Part shown: positions 15,971 to 23,622 of the stretch, piece after piece | Layout: every line of letters begins with the position of its first letter | Position numbering within the stretch: the first letter of the stretch is position 1 | DNA from: Oscillospiraceae bacterium | GTDB lineage: Bacteria > Bacillota_A > Clostridia > Oscillospirales > Oscillospiraceae | Direction: 5' to 3' | Length of the DNA stretch: 52,142 nt | Assembly: GCA_017537045.1 (NCBI GenBank) | Contig: JAFYLN010000132.1 | Span: forward strand, 1 to 52,142 | Program-made: the position numbers and the translations under genes | Notes under the pieces: generated by a model | Told to the model about the DNA's origin: nothing | Seen by the model: only the letters and a program-made list of their open reading frames with translations | Database searches by the model: none

Positions 15971-17071
15971 CTATACCGGCGCATCCGGCAGCTCACTTGC
16001 CGGCTCGCTCTGTGTCTGCCGGGCGGCGGAGACAAGGCGCACCAGCTCTGAGGCCAGAATGTTGCGCATATACTCGTTGGTTTTCAGTGTTTTCAGATAG
16101 GCGCGTACGTTCTGGGGGCGGATGATCTCACCCGTACGCTCCGCACCGGTGGATTCCAGCAGCTCAAAAACCGTATCGAAGAATTCGCTGCGCTCTTCGT
16201 TGGTCATCTGCGACAGCCAGTTTTTGAAGGTGCGGTCCAGAAAACGGGAATCGGCGGTCAATTCCTCTACCTGCAGGAAGTTGGCACCCATCACCTGCCA
16301 GGTATAAGGATCATGCTGCATCAGTCCCACCTGGTTGCTTTTGACGATGGTGTATGGCTCTTCATGCTCCAGCAGCATGCCGATGACCGAGGACTGGGGC
16401 ACATAGGAACGGATCTTCGGCAGGATGCTGCGGTAGCCGGGGTTCTCCATCATGGCCTGTGAGAAACCAGGACCATCCTGATTATAGACCTCCACGATCC
16501 GCTTTTGCAGGATTTCGCCACATTTTGCGGCAGCGTAGACCGCCAGATTGCCACCCTTGGAATGTCCGCCCATCCAGACGGGGATGGGATGAGCATCTGT
16601 GAATTCCCGCAGGTATTCCAGTGCCAGATGCTGGGCGGGAATGCTGGACTGGAAGCTCATGTTGAAATCCTCTTTCCAGCCGGTCAGGGTGTTGTCGGTG
16701 CCGCGGAAGGCAATGTAGGCACTGCCATCCTCCAGAAAAATGGTCACGGCAGCAAACTGGGTATCCTCCTCCGGAATCAGGATGCTGCGGTAAAAACTCA
16801 TGCGGATATTGTCAAAGCGGGCAGATTCTGCCACGGCTTTCAGCAGTTCCAGATCCTTTTTTACCCGCGTCCGGTTGACGGGGTCAGCCAGTGAGAACAG
16901 TCCCGCGGCAGCTTCTTCCAGAGAGATGCTTTGCAGGGGATTGTCAGGGACGATATCCTTGAAATCAATGTAGGAAAGGGTGGAAAAGATCAGCGCGTCC
17001 ACCGGATTGACCGGCATCTGGGTAAATTCGATATCCCCGCGCCACGCAAGGTAATCCAGCATATCAGCCAT
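15971..17071 (-). CDS. DUF2974 (Mbeg1-like) lipase-fold protein
   Basis: 366 residues from the ATG at 17071 (AAAGGAGTGTTGTGC upstream). The open frame continues upstream into a family A repeat, which I exclude. The N-terminus MADMLDYLAWRGDIEF is typical of DUF2974. The central region has the alpha/beta-hydrolase nucleophile elbow GHSKGG (in WMGGHSKGGNLAVYAA) with the presumed catalytic Ser. The following DGPGFS and VPQSSVIGMLLEH stretches fit the positions of acid and His-bearing loops. No signal peptide is visible, so it is probably cytoplasmic. Substrate and physiological role are unknown for the family. It is monocistronic, with its own terminator. Confidence 0.88.
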   Translation of the reverse strand: MADMLDYLAWRGDIEFTQMPVNPVDALIFSTLSYIDFKDIVPDNPLQSISLEEAAAGLFSLADPVNRTRVKKDLELLKAVAESARFDNIRMSFYRSILIPEEDTQFAAVTIFLEDGSAYIAFRGTDNTLTGWKEDFNMSFQSSIPAQHLALEYLREFTDAHPIPVWMGGHSKGGNLAVYAAAKCGEILQKRIVEVYNQDGPGFSQAMMENPGYRSILPKIRSYVPQSSVIGMLLEHEEPYTIVKSNQVGLMQHDPYTWQVMGANFLQVEELTADSRFLDRTFKNWLSQMTNEERSEFFDTVFELLESTGAERTGEIIRPQNVRAYLKTLKTNEYMRNILASELVRLVSAARQTQSEPASELPDAPV

Positions 17072-17134
17072 GCACAACACTCCTTTCAGCTTTATTATAT
17101 TCCATTTGCAGAATCCGCGCAACCGGAGAATTGT

Positions 17135-17314
17135 AAATTGATGTTTATCGCACCATATAGCGTGGATCATGTAGGGGCGACCATTGGTCGCCCGCACAGC
17201 AGAATGTTGCGAATTCGCATTGGATTTCGGCAAATTCGTGACATTGTACCGCACGGGCGGTTGATAGCCGCCCCTACATTCATAACTGTAACAGAACGAT
17301 AAACTGAGATTTGA
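17135..17314. repeat. Family A dispersed repeat, copy A6 (short form, core flipped)
   Basis: 180 bp with left end AAATTGATGTTTATCGCAC and right end CGATAAACTGAGATTTGA. It lacks the extra module, and its core (TTCGCATTGGATTTCGGC) runs in the A2 orientation. Confidence 0.9.
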
Positions 17315-17321
17315 ATGGATG

Positions 17322-17414
17322 TTCGGGGTCGAGCGGCGTAGGGCAGTACGAAGTCGGATGCAGTGCGTAACGCATTGTCAGCGGGCACTGCCCGCCGGCA
17401 AACTGAAATTTGAA
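17322..17414. repeat. Family B dispersed repeat, copy B1
   Basis: Begins GTTCGGGGTCGAGCGGCGTA and contains GTGCGTAACGCATTGTCAGC and GGGCACTGCCCG palindromes. It ends in AAACTGAAATTTGA, the same terminus as the right end of family A. A near-identical copy lies at 35829-35919. It follows A6 directly. Confidence 0.85.
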
Positions 17415-17415
17415 C

Positions 17416-17440
17416 GTCCCCGGTGCGGTGCACCGGGGAC
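17416..17440 (-). terminator. Terminator-like hairpin after M20 peptidase gene
   Basis: GTCCCCGGTG (17416-17425) pairs perfectly with CACCGGGGAC (17431-17440), a few bases beyond the M20 stop on the minus strand. The T tract is weak. Confidence 0.65.
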
Positions 17441-17445
17441 ATACT

Positions 17446-18879
17446 TTACAGGTCGTATTCTTTCAAGAACATCTTATAGAACCGCACGCCCTCTGCCAGT
17501 GCAGAAAGAGTGACATTTTCGTCCACTGCATGGCAGCTGGCATTCTGCGCGTTGGTCATGCGCACCGGCGCAAAACGCAGGGCAGTTTCCGTCAGCGCGT
17601 GGAAGTGACGGCAGTCAGTGCCGCCCATAATGAGATAAGGCGCAATGCCTACATCGGGGAACTGCTTGCGGATGCAGCGGCAGACATAGGCATATTCCTT
17701 GGAATGGATATTGGAAACAGGGGAGGCATCCCGCTGCATGATCACTTCAATGTCCAGAGCGTATTTGTCTGCGTATTTCTTCATCACAGCCAGAGATGCT
17801 TCACAGTTCTGATGAACACTGGTACGCAGGTTTGCAACGAGATAAGGTTCCTTCGGGATCACGTTGGCAGCATCGGAACCGGCCATCTGTGTGAAGCAGC
17901 AGGTGGTTGCCATGACAGCCTCGCCGAAAGGTGTAACCATGGGCATCACCGCCATCAGCAGGGGCTTGAAAAGCCAGATGTTGCCGAGGATCAGACGCAT
18001 GGGGAAGTTGAAGGACGGTGCCATCTGGCGGAACATTTCCTCGGCTTCGGGGATCAGCGCTTTTTTAAATGGGCGCTTGCGTTCAATCTCATTGGCGAAA
18101 GCAAACAGGCGGGCAGCAGGCGTGTTGCGGGGCGGGGTGGAGCTGTGGCCACCCTTGCCCCGGGCGGTGATCTTCAGATCCATGTAGCCCTTTTCGGTAA
18201 TGCCGATAACGGCATAATCCCGATCCATACCGGCTACGGGTGCTTCGGTGACGGCACCGCCCTCATCCAGAACCAGTGCAAGCTCGATGTCCCGGCTTTT
18301 CAGCAGCCGCACAGCAGCGGCAGCACCGTCACCGCCGGTCTCTTCATTGATGGAGTAGGAAAGGTATACATCGCAGGGGGGCGTAAAGCCCTCTTCCAGC
18401 AGCTCCTCCACAGCCTGCAGCTCTACGTACATGGTGCTCTTGCAGTCAAGGCAGCCGCGGCCATAGAGATTGCCGTCAATGACAGCACCGCTGTAAGCAC
18501 CGACGCGCCAGCCCTCGTCAGAAGCGGGTACAACGTCCTGATGACCCATCAGCAGAATGGGCTTTCTGGAAGCATCGCTGCCTTTCCAGCGGTACAGCAG
18601 ATTGCCGTTGAAAACTTCCTTTTCCAGATGCTGATGAAGTAGGGGGAATTGCTGCTCCATGACAGTGTGGAGCTTGTAGAATTCAGTCAAATCCTCATCT
18701 TCACGCTTGGATACGGAGGGAACGCGCACCATGGCACCCAGTTTTTCGGCAGCGGTGGCGCATTCTTCCTCTGTGATCACCGTGTCACAGGCAGCGGGGG
18801 CGGGTGCCTTGATTTTCAGGGTGCGTACTGCGGCAATACCCAGCAGCACCGCAATGACAGCGAACAATAAGTAACCCAT
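17446..18879 (-). CDS. M20 family metallopeptidase, membrane anchored
   Basis: 477 residues. A hydrophobic N-terminal helix (3-20) anchors the protein or serves as a signal. The rest is an M20 (carboxypeptidase PM20D1/dipeptidase-like) di-zinc hydrolase. Visible metal-site motifs are LLMGHQDVVPA (His and Asp), GRGCLDCKSTM (Asp, usually bridging), NEETGGDG (catalytic Glu pair) and GGTDCRHF, with a late His in the C-terminal part. These enzymes split dipeptides, acyl-amino acids or similar amides. AAGGAG precedes the ATG at 18879. It is 11 bases downstream of a GPH transporter gene on the same strand, so the two are almost certainly co-transcribed. The substrate is unknown. Confidence 0.9.
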   Translation of the reverse strand: MGYLLFAVIAVLLGIAAVRTLKIKAPAPAACDTVITEEECATAAEKLGAMVRVPSVSKREDEDLTEFYKLHTVMEQQFPLLHQHLEKEVFNGNLLYRWKGSDASRKPILLMGHQDVVPASDEGWRVGAYSGAVIDGNLYGRGCLDCKSTMYVELQAVEELLEEGFTPPCDVYLSYSINEETGGDGAAAAVRLLKSRDIELALVLDEGGAVTEAPVAGMDRDYAVIGITEKGYMDLKITARGKGGHSSTPPRNTPAARLFAFANEIERKRPFKKALIPEAEEMFRQMAPSFNFPMRLILGNIWLFKPLLMAVMPMVTPFGEAVMATTCCFTQMAGSDAANVIPKEPYLVANLRTSVHQNCEASLAVMKKYADKYALDIEVIMQRDASPVSNIHSKEYAYVCRCIRKQFPDVGIAPYLIMGGTDCRHFHALTETALRFAPVRMTNAQNASCHAVDENVTLSALAEGVRFYKMFLKEYDL

Positions 18880-18890
18880 AAGAAAACTCC

Positions 18891-20276
18891 TTACTTTGCC
18901 TGATCGGCGCGCATAGCAGCCATGTCCTTTTCGATGGGATGGAAGAACACAATCACCAGCATGATGCCTGCAACCACCATGGGAACCCAGCCCAGCAGTG
19001 CGCAGATGGTATCCAGCGCGGCCTGCGGCTGCGTGGGCAGCTCAGCGTTAAAGCCTGCGTCGCTGAGTACACTGGTCATCAGCAGGTTTGCACCGGCCTT
19101 TGCCAGCTTGCTGGCCAGATTGTCGCAGGTGGAAACGAGGCTGTCGATGCGGCGGCCATTCTTCCACTCCACCAGATCAGCGATGTTGTTGCGGTTGGTG
19201 TTGAAGCAGACGAAGGCAATGGCCATGGAGAATGCAACGGTAACACCGTTAGTATAGATGGCACCCATGGAGTAGGGGTCCAGGACGAACCAGATTTTAC
19301 CGGCGGCATACAGAAGGGCAGAGAAGATCATGGTCTTGCGGCGACCCAGTTTCTTGTCAATGGGAATGGCGCAGATGGTGGCAATGACGGAAACCACCAG
19401 AAATACGGCCAGAATGGGGGTTGCGGCGGAAGCGGAGCCCAGAATGTAAGTGGCGTAGTAGTTGATGGTGCTCATGATCAGCAGGTTCAGCATGCCGTAG
19501 CAGATGACGTAGAACATGTTGATGACCCAGGAGCGGCAGCTCAGCAGCATTTTTGCGGCGGCAAGGAAGCTGATCTTGGAGTCGTCCTCCGCTTCCTGCT
19601 TCACACGTTCCTTAGTGGTGAAGTAGTGGGCGAAGGCACCGGCGATACAGACGCAGCCCATGACGATGGCAGCGCAGAAGAAAGCGTGCTGGCCGTGGGC
19701 ATCCCGCAGAACGTTGCCTGCCTCGTCCAGACCGCCGAAGAGGTTCAGCAGGGGATACAGCGCTAGGCTTCCGATGGCAGAACCAACACAGCCGCCTAAG
19801 TTTCTTGCCACATTGATGGCGCGGCGGTCTGCGTCCCGGTTGGTGGCAAGGCTGCCCATGGAGTTATAGGGAATGGCGGCGAAGGTGTTGAACAGCTCGA
19901 AGAGGAAATAAATGACGATGCAAATGCCAAACTTCAGGCCGTAGGACACATCAAAGCAGGTGAACATCAGCACGGTGGTTACTGCCCAGGGAACAGCGCA
20001 CCACAGGGCGAAGGGACGGCACATTTCACCGTTCTTGAAGCGGTGGTTCACAGCCCAGTAGCCCACCAGCGGGTCATTGATGGCATCCCACAGAATGCCG
20101 ACTGCGGTGATGATGCCAGCGTGGGCGATCTCCAGACCCATAACATTGGTCAGGAAGAACAGATAGAACAGATCCTTGAAGTTGAAGACCACGTTGCTGG
20201 CAGTGGAGAAGGTGCCGAAGCCCAGTTTCTCCGCAAAGCCGATGGGCGCGGTTTCAGTACGGTTTTTGCTAGTCAT
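18891..20276 (-). CDS. GPH-family (MelB-like) sugar/solute:cation symporter
   Basis: 461 residues with about twelve membrane helices. GILWDAINDPLVGYW (about 57-71) is the loop 2-3 signature of the glycoside-pentoside-hexuronide:cation symporters, within the MFS. NRNNIADLVEWKNGRR near the C-terminal half is the second conserved segment (usually ADxxxY/WxxxTGxR). Members import glycosides with Na+ or H+. The ATG at 20276 follows GGAAAGAGAG. It is the first gene of a two-gene unit with the M20 peptidase, so uptake followed by hydrolysis of an amide-bearing solute is possible, but this is inference. Confidence 0.88.
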   Translation of the reverse strand: MTSKNRTETAPIGFAEKLGFGTFSTASNVVFNFKDLFYLFFLTNVMGLEIAHAGIITAVGILWDAINDPLVGYWAVNHRFKNGEMCRPFALWCAVPWAVTTVLMFTCFDVSYGLKFGICIVIYFLFELFNTFAAIPYNSMGSLATNRDADRRAINVARNLGGCVGSAIGSLALYPLLNLFGGLDEAGNVLRDAHGQHAFFCAAIVMGCVCIAGAFAHYFTTKERVKQEAEDDSKISFLAAAKMLLSCRSWVINMFYVICYGMLNLLIMSTINYYATYILGSASAATPILAVFLVVSVIATICAIPIDKKLGRRKTMIFSALLYAAGKIWFVLDPYSMGAIYTNGVTVAFSMAIAFVCFNTNRNNIADLVEWKNGRRIDSLVSTCDNLASKLAKAGANLLMTSVLSDAGFNAELPTQPQAALDTICALLGWVPMVVAGIMLVIVFFHPIEKDMAAMRADQAK

Positions 20277-20342
20277 GGTTTACACTCTCTTTCCTTTTTA
20301 TGCTTGTCCACCAGTATACCACATCTGTGCGCTGCAGACAAT

Positions 20343-20378
20343 CAAAAGTCCCAAAATCGTCAGATTTTGGGACTTTTG
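20343..20378 (-). terminator. Intrinsic terminator after plsC-like gene
   Basis: A perfect 16-bp stem (20343-20358 with 20363-20378) around GTCA with A and T runs at its ends, located just past the acyltransferase stop on the minus strand. Confidence 0.92.
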
Positions 20379-20392
20379 TCTATATTGTGCAA

Positions 20393-21115
20393 TTATTCTG
20401 CAGCAGTATGTGTGAGAATCGTCTCTTCGATCCGTGATTTGACCAATGCGGCAACTTCCGTTGCTTTCATTCCTGCAAATTCCTCATAGGGTATCAGGGG
20501 CAGATAGTGGAGCTGAACGCTAATATGGCCAGAACCTTTCTGATCCAGCACCTTAAAGCTGTCGACAAATGCAACGGGCAGGATGGGACATTTTGCTTTG
20601 ATGGCACAGCGGAAGCTGCCGCCGTGGAATTCGCCCATCACATTTCCGTTTTTGCTGCGGGTGCCCTCGGGGAAGATCAGGTAATTGCGGCCGCTTTTTA
20701 CTTCCTCGGTCACATTCTGAATGACGGTCAGGGACTGGCGCACATCCTCCCGGTTCATGGGATAGGACTTTGTGCAGTCGATGATCTGCTGCACAAAGGG
20801 AATGCCCTCCAGTTCCTTTTTAACCACACCGCCCAGAGGTGTGGGGCAGGTGGCGGCGATGGCGACTACGTCGAACAGACCCTGATGGTTGGCATACATC
20901 ATAAAGCCGCTGCCGGAGGCAGGGATGTTTTCTGTTCCGGTCACCTGCAGATCCAGATTACCGGATCTGACAGCCAACTGCAGAATGTGCCGGATGTGAT
21001 CCCAGCGCTCCTGCTCGGGATACCGGTCAGGATTTTTGGCATAGCGGCAGAGCTTTGCATAAAGTCCTGGTACTTTGACGAGGTTACGCAGTACCATCAA
21101 TAAAATACGGTTCAA
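20393..21115 (-). CDS. plsC: 1-acyl-sn-glycerol-3-phosphate acyltransferase family protein
   Basis: 240 residues. The HX4D catalytic motif is present in YANHQGLFDVV and the acceptor-binding motif in FPEGTRSKNG; PMNRED lies between. This is the PlsC/LPLAT fold that adds the second acyl chain to make phosphatidic acid at the inner face of the membrane. The start is TTG at 21115, placed eight bases after AAGGAGG, which itself overlaps the end of the tetR-type gene upstream; the two genes form an operon. Genomes usually have several LPLAT proteins, so this may not be the housekeeping PlsC. Confidence 0.88.
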   Translation of the reverse strand: MNRILLMVLRNLVKVPGLYAKLCRYAKNPDRYPEQERWDHIRHILQLAVRSGNLDLQVTGTENIPASGSGFMMYANHQGLFDVVAIAATCPTPLGGVVKKELEGIPFVQQIIDCTKSYPMNREDVRQSLTVIQNVTEEVKSGRNYLIFPEGTRSKNGNVMGEFHGGSFRCAIKAKCPILPVAFVDSFKVLDQKGSGHISVQLHYLPLIPYEEFAGMKATEVAALVKSRIEETILTHTAAE

Positions 21116-21128
21116 GGCAGATTCCTCC

Positions 21129-21677
21129 TTAGTTCCTCTGCATCATCTGATAGAGCAGTTCGCCCATCTGTGCAGCAGTTTTCTGATAACGTGTATGATG
21201 CCATGTCAGCACCAGACCCATGATGCCGCTGACAGTGAAAACAATGTGTTCCATCACATTGGATCGGGCAATTCCCATATAGCGGGCATATTCCGGTTCC
21301 TCGGTGATAATGTAACGAATGATACGCTGCAGGACATGGGTACTCTGGCCGTTTCTTTCCAGTGCGTTCAGAAGCTGTGTCTGCTGCTGCCAGTATTCAA
21401 AAATTCGGATGCAAAGAGAAAGCTCAAACTGGACGGCATCCGCCCTCGGCATGCAATAGGTGGAGCAGTCCATGATGGTATGATCGAGCAGGGCATACAG
21501 GCAGCCGTCCTTGCTGTCAAAATAGCGGTAGAAAGATTTCCGGGATATGCCGGCCTGTTCACAGATCTGGCCGATGGTAATGCCGGAATAGGGAATATCT
21601 GCCATCAGATCCAGCAGGCATTGCTCCAGCTGGCGCTGCCTTCGGGCACTTTCCTCTGTATTGCAGTGTTTATACAT
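21129..21677 (-). CDS. TetR family transcriptional regulator
   Basis: 182 residues. The N-terminal HTH (about 25-62) shows ITIGQICEQAGISRKSFYRYFDSKDGCLYALL, the standard TetR pattern. The C-terminal helical ligand domain is unrelated to any family I can name. I chose the ATG at 21677, six bases after AGGGAGG; a GTG at 21683 abuts that site. It is the first gene of a tetR-plsC unit, divergent from a GPH transporter whose promoter carries a palindrome just upstream of its -35 box. Control of the transporter and of its own operon is therefore likely. Confidence 0.9.
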   Translation of the reverse strand: MYKHCNTEESARRQRQLEQCLLDLMADIPYSGITIGQICEQAGISRKSFYRYFDSKDGCLYALLDHTIMDCSTYCMPRADAVQFELSLCIRIFEYWQQQTQLLNALERNGQSTHVLQRIIRYIITEEPEYARYMGIARSNVMEHIVFTVSGIMGLVLTWHHTRYQKTAAQMGELLYQMMQRN

Positions 21678-21782
21678 GAGCACCCTCCCTATTTACAGAA
21701 TAATTTCCATAACATAGTAACGGATTTTAGGTTGATTGTCAATATATCCAAACTTTCTGCGGCGGAATTTCGGAGGTGGGTT

Positions 21783-21800
21783 ACAAATTCCAAAATTTGT
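21783..21800. promoter_or_regulatory. Candidate TetR operator
   Basis: ACAAATT-CCAA-AATTTGT is a perfect inverted repeat, three bases upstream of the -35 hexamer of the divergent GPH gene. Position and symmetry suggest binding by the neighbouring TetR regulator. Confidence 0.5.
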
Positions 21801-21803
21801 CCC

Positions 21804-21832
21804 TTGCTGCGCGGAGGGGAAAAGTTTATAAT
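21804..21832 (+). promoter_or_regulatory. Promoter of the second GPH transporter
   Basis: TTGCTG (21804-21809) and TATAAT (21827-21832) with a 17-base spacer. Confidence 0.75.
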
Positions 21833-21892
21833 ATGTTCATAAAATGCGTTTCTATGGGATTTAGAGCGCAAAGATTAGAGGAGGATATTCAA

Positions 21893-23482
21893 ATGGCAAG
21901 AAAACCTGCCCAACTGGACGAAAAGGGCTACCGCAAGTTTGGTATTCGCGACAAGCTCGCTTATGCAGCCGGTGACCTGGGCTGTAACATGAGCTTCGGC
22001 CTGAAGGGCACTGTCCAGACCTTCTGGCTGGTCTTCATGATGATGGAAACCGGTCTGTTTTCCATCCTGCTGCTGCTGGTGCAGGCATGGGACGCAATCA
22101 ATGACCCCCTGATCGGCACTCTGATCGACAGCGACAAGAGAAAGTACAAGATCGGCAAGTACAAGACCTACATCGCAATCGGTGCCACCGGTCTGCTGGT
22201 TGGCGGTGCTGCTGTGTTCCTGCCCTTCCCCAATGCAAGCACTTTTGTGAAAGCAGTCCTGTTTGTTCTGGGCTACATCATTTGGGATGCTGCTTACACC
22301 TTTGCAAACGTTCCCTACGGCACCATGCTGAACATCGTTACCGAGGATGCCGGTGAGCGCGCTCAGTTGTCCGTCTTCCGTTCCATCGGCGGCGCTGTCG
22401 GCGGCATGCTGCCCGGTATCATCCTGCCTATGCTGATCTGGAACAAGGTCACCTTCGATCCTGCAAACCCCACCTGGTTCCTGGATAAGATCGAGATCCC
22501 CGAAGGCGCTGAGGCTGCTTTCGCTCCCGAGAAGTTCCTGACCAACCCCGTTACCGGTATCGCTTACAAGGCTGGCGACAAGGTTCTGAGCCCCCTGACC
22601 GGCAGCCAGATCGAAGTGCTGCTGGGCGAAAAAGTGTTCTTTGCAGCTTTGATCATGGGTATCATCGGCTTCCTGTTCTTCATGTACATGATCAAGAACA
22701 TCACCATCCGCGGCAACGAGTACGCACACCTGAACGATGAGGGCGGCGAGAAGGTCAACCTGATCAAGTCTCTGGGCACCTTTATGAAGAACCGTCCCGC
22801 TGTTGGCTGCACCCTGGCCGCTATGGGTATGTTCCTGGGCATGCAGTCCGCTACCACCGCAAACACCATCATGTTCGCTACCCACTTTGGTCAGGCTTCC
22901 CTGTCCGGTCTGGTTATGATGGTCGGCTTCCTGCCCATGTTCATCTTCATGCCCTTTGCTACCAAGCTGGTTAAGAAGTACGGCAAGAAGGAAGTTTCCA
23001 CCATCGGCTCTATTGCCGGCTTGATCGGCGGCGCAATCCTGCTCTGCTTCCCCCTGTGTCCCAAGAACATTCAGCTGATTGTTTTCATGATCGGTTTGGT
23101 CTTCTTCGGTCTGGGTCTGGGCTTCTATAACTGCGTTTCCTGGGCAATGATGGGCGATGCCATCGACTACCAGGAGTGGAAGTTCGGCAAGCGCGAGGAG
23201 AGCGTTGTTTATGCGCTGCACTCCTTCTTCCGCAAGCTGGCTCAGGGTGTTGGCCCCGCTGCTGTTATTGCTATCATGGGCACTCCCTTGATTGGCTATA
23301 ATTCCGCACTGGGTACCATCGGCCAGTCCGCTGAGACCGCCGGCAAGCTCTGCTGGCTGGTTGCAGGCCTGTATGCCTTCAGTGCTGTTTGTCAGTTCAT
23401 CGGTGTTGCTGTGATCTACAACATTGACAGCAAGACTCTGAATCAGATGACCGAGGAACTGGCAGCTCGCAGAGCGAAATAA
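21893..23482 (+). CDS. GPH-family symporter with extended loop
   Basis: 529 residues from the ATG at 21893 (AGAGGAGG upstream); longer in-frame starts overlap the promoter. VQAWDAINDPLIGTLIDS (63-80) is the GPH family signature, and WAMMGDAIDYQEWKFGKREE in the C-terminal half is the second conserved segment. Members import glycosides by cation symport. It is about 60 residues longer than MelB-type relatives. The excess is a polar segment at about 187-247, between hydrophobic helices, predicted to be an extended loop. Codon use is strongly biased to a few codons, as in rplU, suggesting high expression. It is divergent from tetR-plsC. Confidence 0.9.
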   Translation: MARKPAQLDEKGYRKFGIRDKLAYAAGDLGCNMSFGLKGTVQTFWLVFMMMETGLFSILLLLVQAWDAINDPLIGTLIDSDKRKYKIGKYKTYIAIGATGLLVGGAAVFLPFPNASTFVKAVLFVLGYIIWDAAYTFANVPYGTMLNIVTEDAGERAQLSVFRSIGGAVGGMLPGIILPMLIWNKVTFDPANPTWFLDKIEIPEGAEAAFAPEKFLTNPVTGIAYKAGDKVLSPLTGSQIEVLLGEKVFFAALIMGIIGFLFFMYMIKNITIRGNEYAHLNDEGGEKVNLIKSLGTFMKNRPAVGCTLAAMGMFLGMQSATTANTIMFATHFGQASLSGLVMMVGFLPMFIFMPFATKLVKKYGKKEVSTIGSIAGLIGGAILLCFPLCPKNIQLIVFMIGLVFFGLGLGFYNCVSWAMMGDAIDYQEWKFGKREESVVYALHSFFRKLAQGVGPAAVIAIMGTPLIGYNSALGTIGQSAETAGKLCWLVAGLYAFSAVCQFIGVAVIYNIDSKTLNQMTEELAARRAK

Positions 23483-23514
23483 TTCGACCCTGACAGCAGT
23501 TAATTCGTGAAACG

Positions 23515-23544
23515 AACCCCCTCCGACTCCCGCCGGAGGGGGTT
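23515..23544 (+). terminator. Terminator-like hairpin after second GPH gene
   Basis: AACCCCCTCCG (23515-23525) pairs with CGGAGGGGGTT (23534-23544). Only a short T run follows. Confidence 0.7.
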
Positions 23545-23556
23545 CTATACGCGCAT

Positions 23557-23589
23557 ACGATAATAACAGATCGATAGACTGAAATTTGA
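23557..23589. repeat. Family A right-end remnant
   Basis: The sequence ACGATAATAACAGATCGATA followed by GACTGAAATTTGA matches only the right terminus of the family A repeat; no left end or core is present. Confidence 0.6.
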
Positions 23590-23620
23590 AAGCCCCGGTT
23601 CAAGAGAACCGGGGCAAAAA
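23590..23620 (-). terminator. Intrinsic terminator of the purine operon
   Basis: GCCCCGGTT (23592-23600) pairs with AACCGGGGC (23607-23615) around CAAGAG, just past the purL stop on the minus strand. Confidence 0.8.
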
Positions 23621-23622
23621 TA

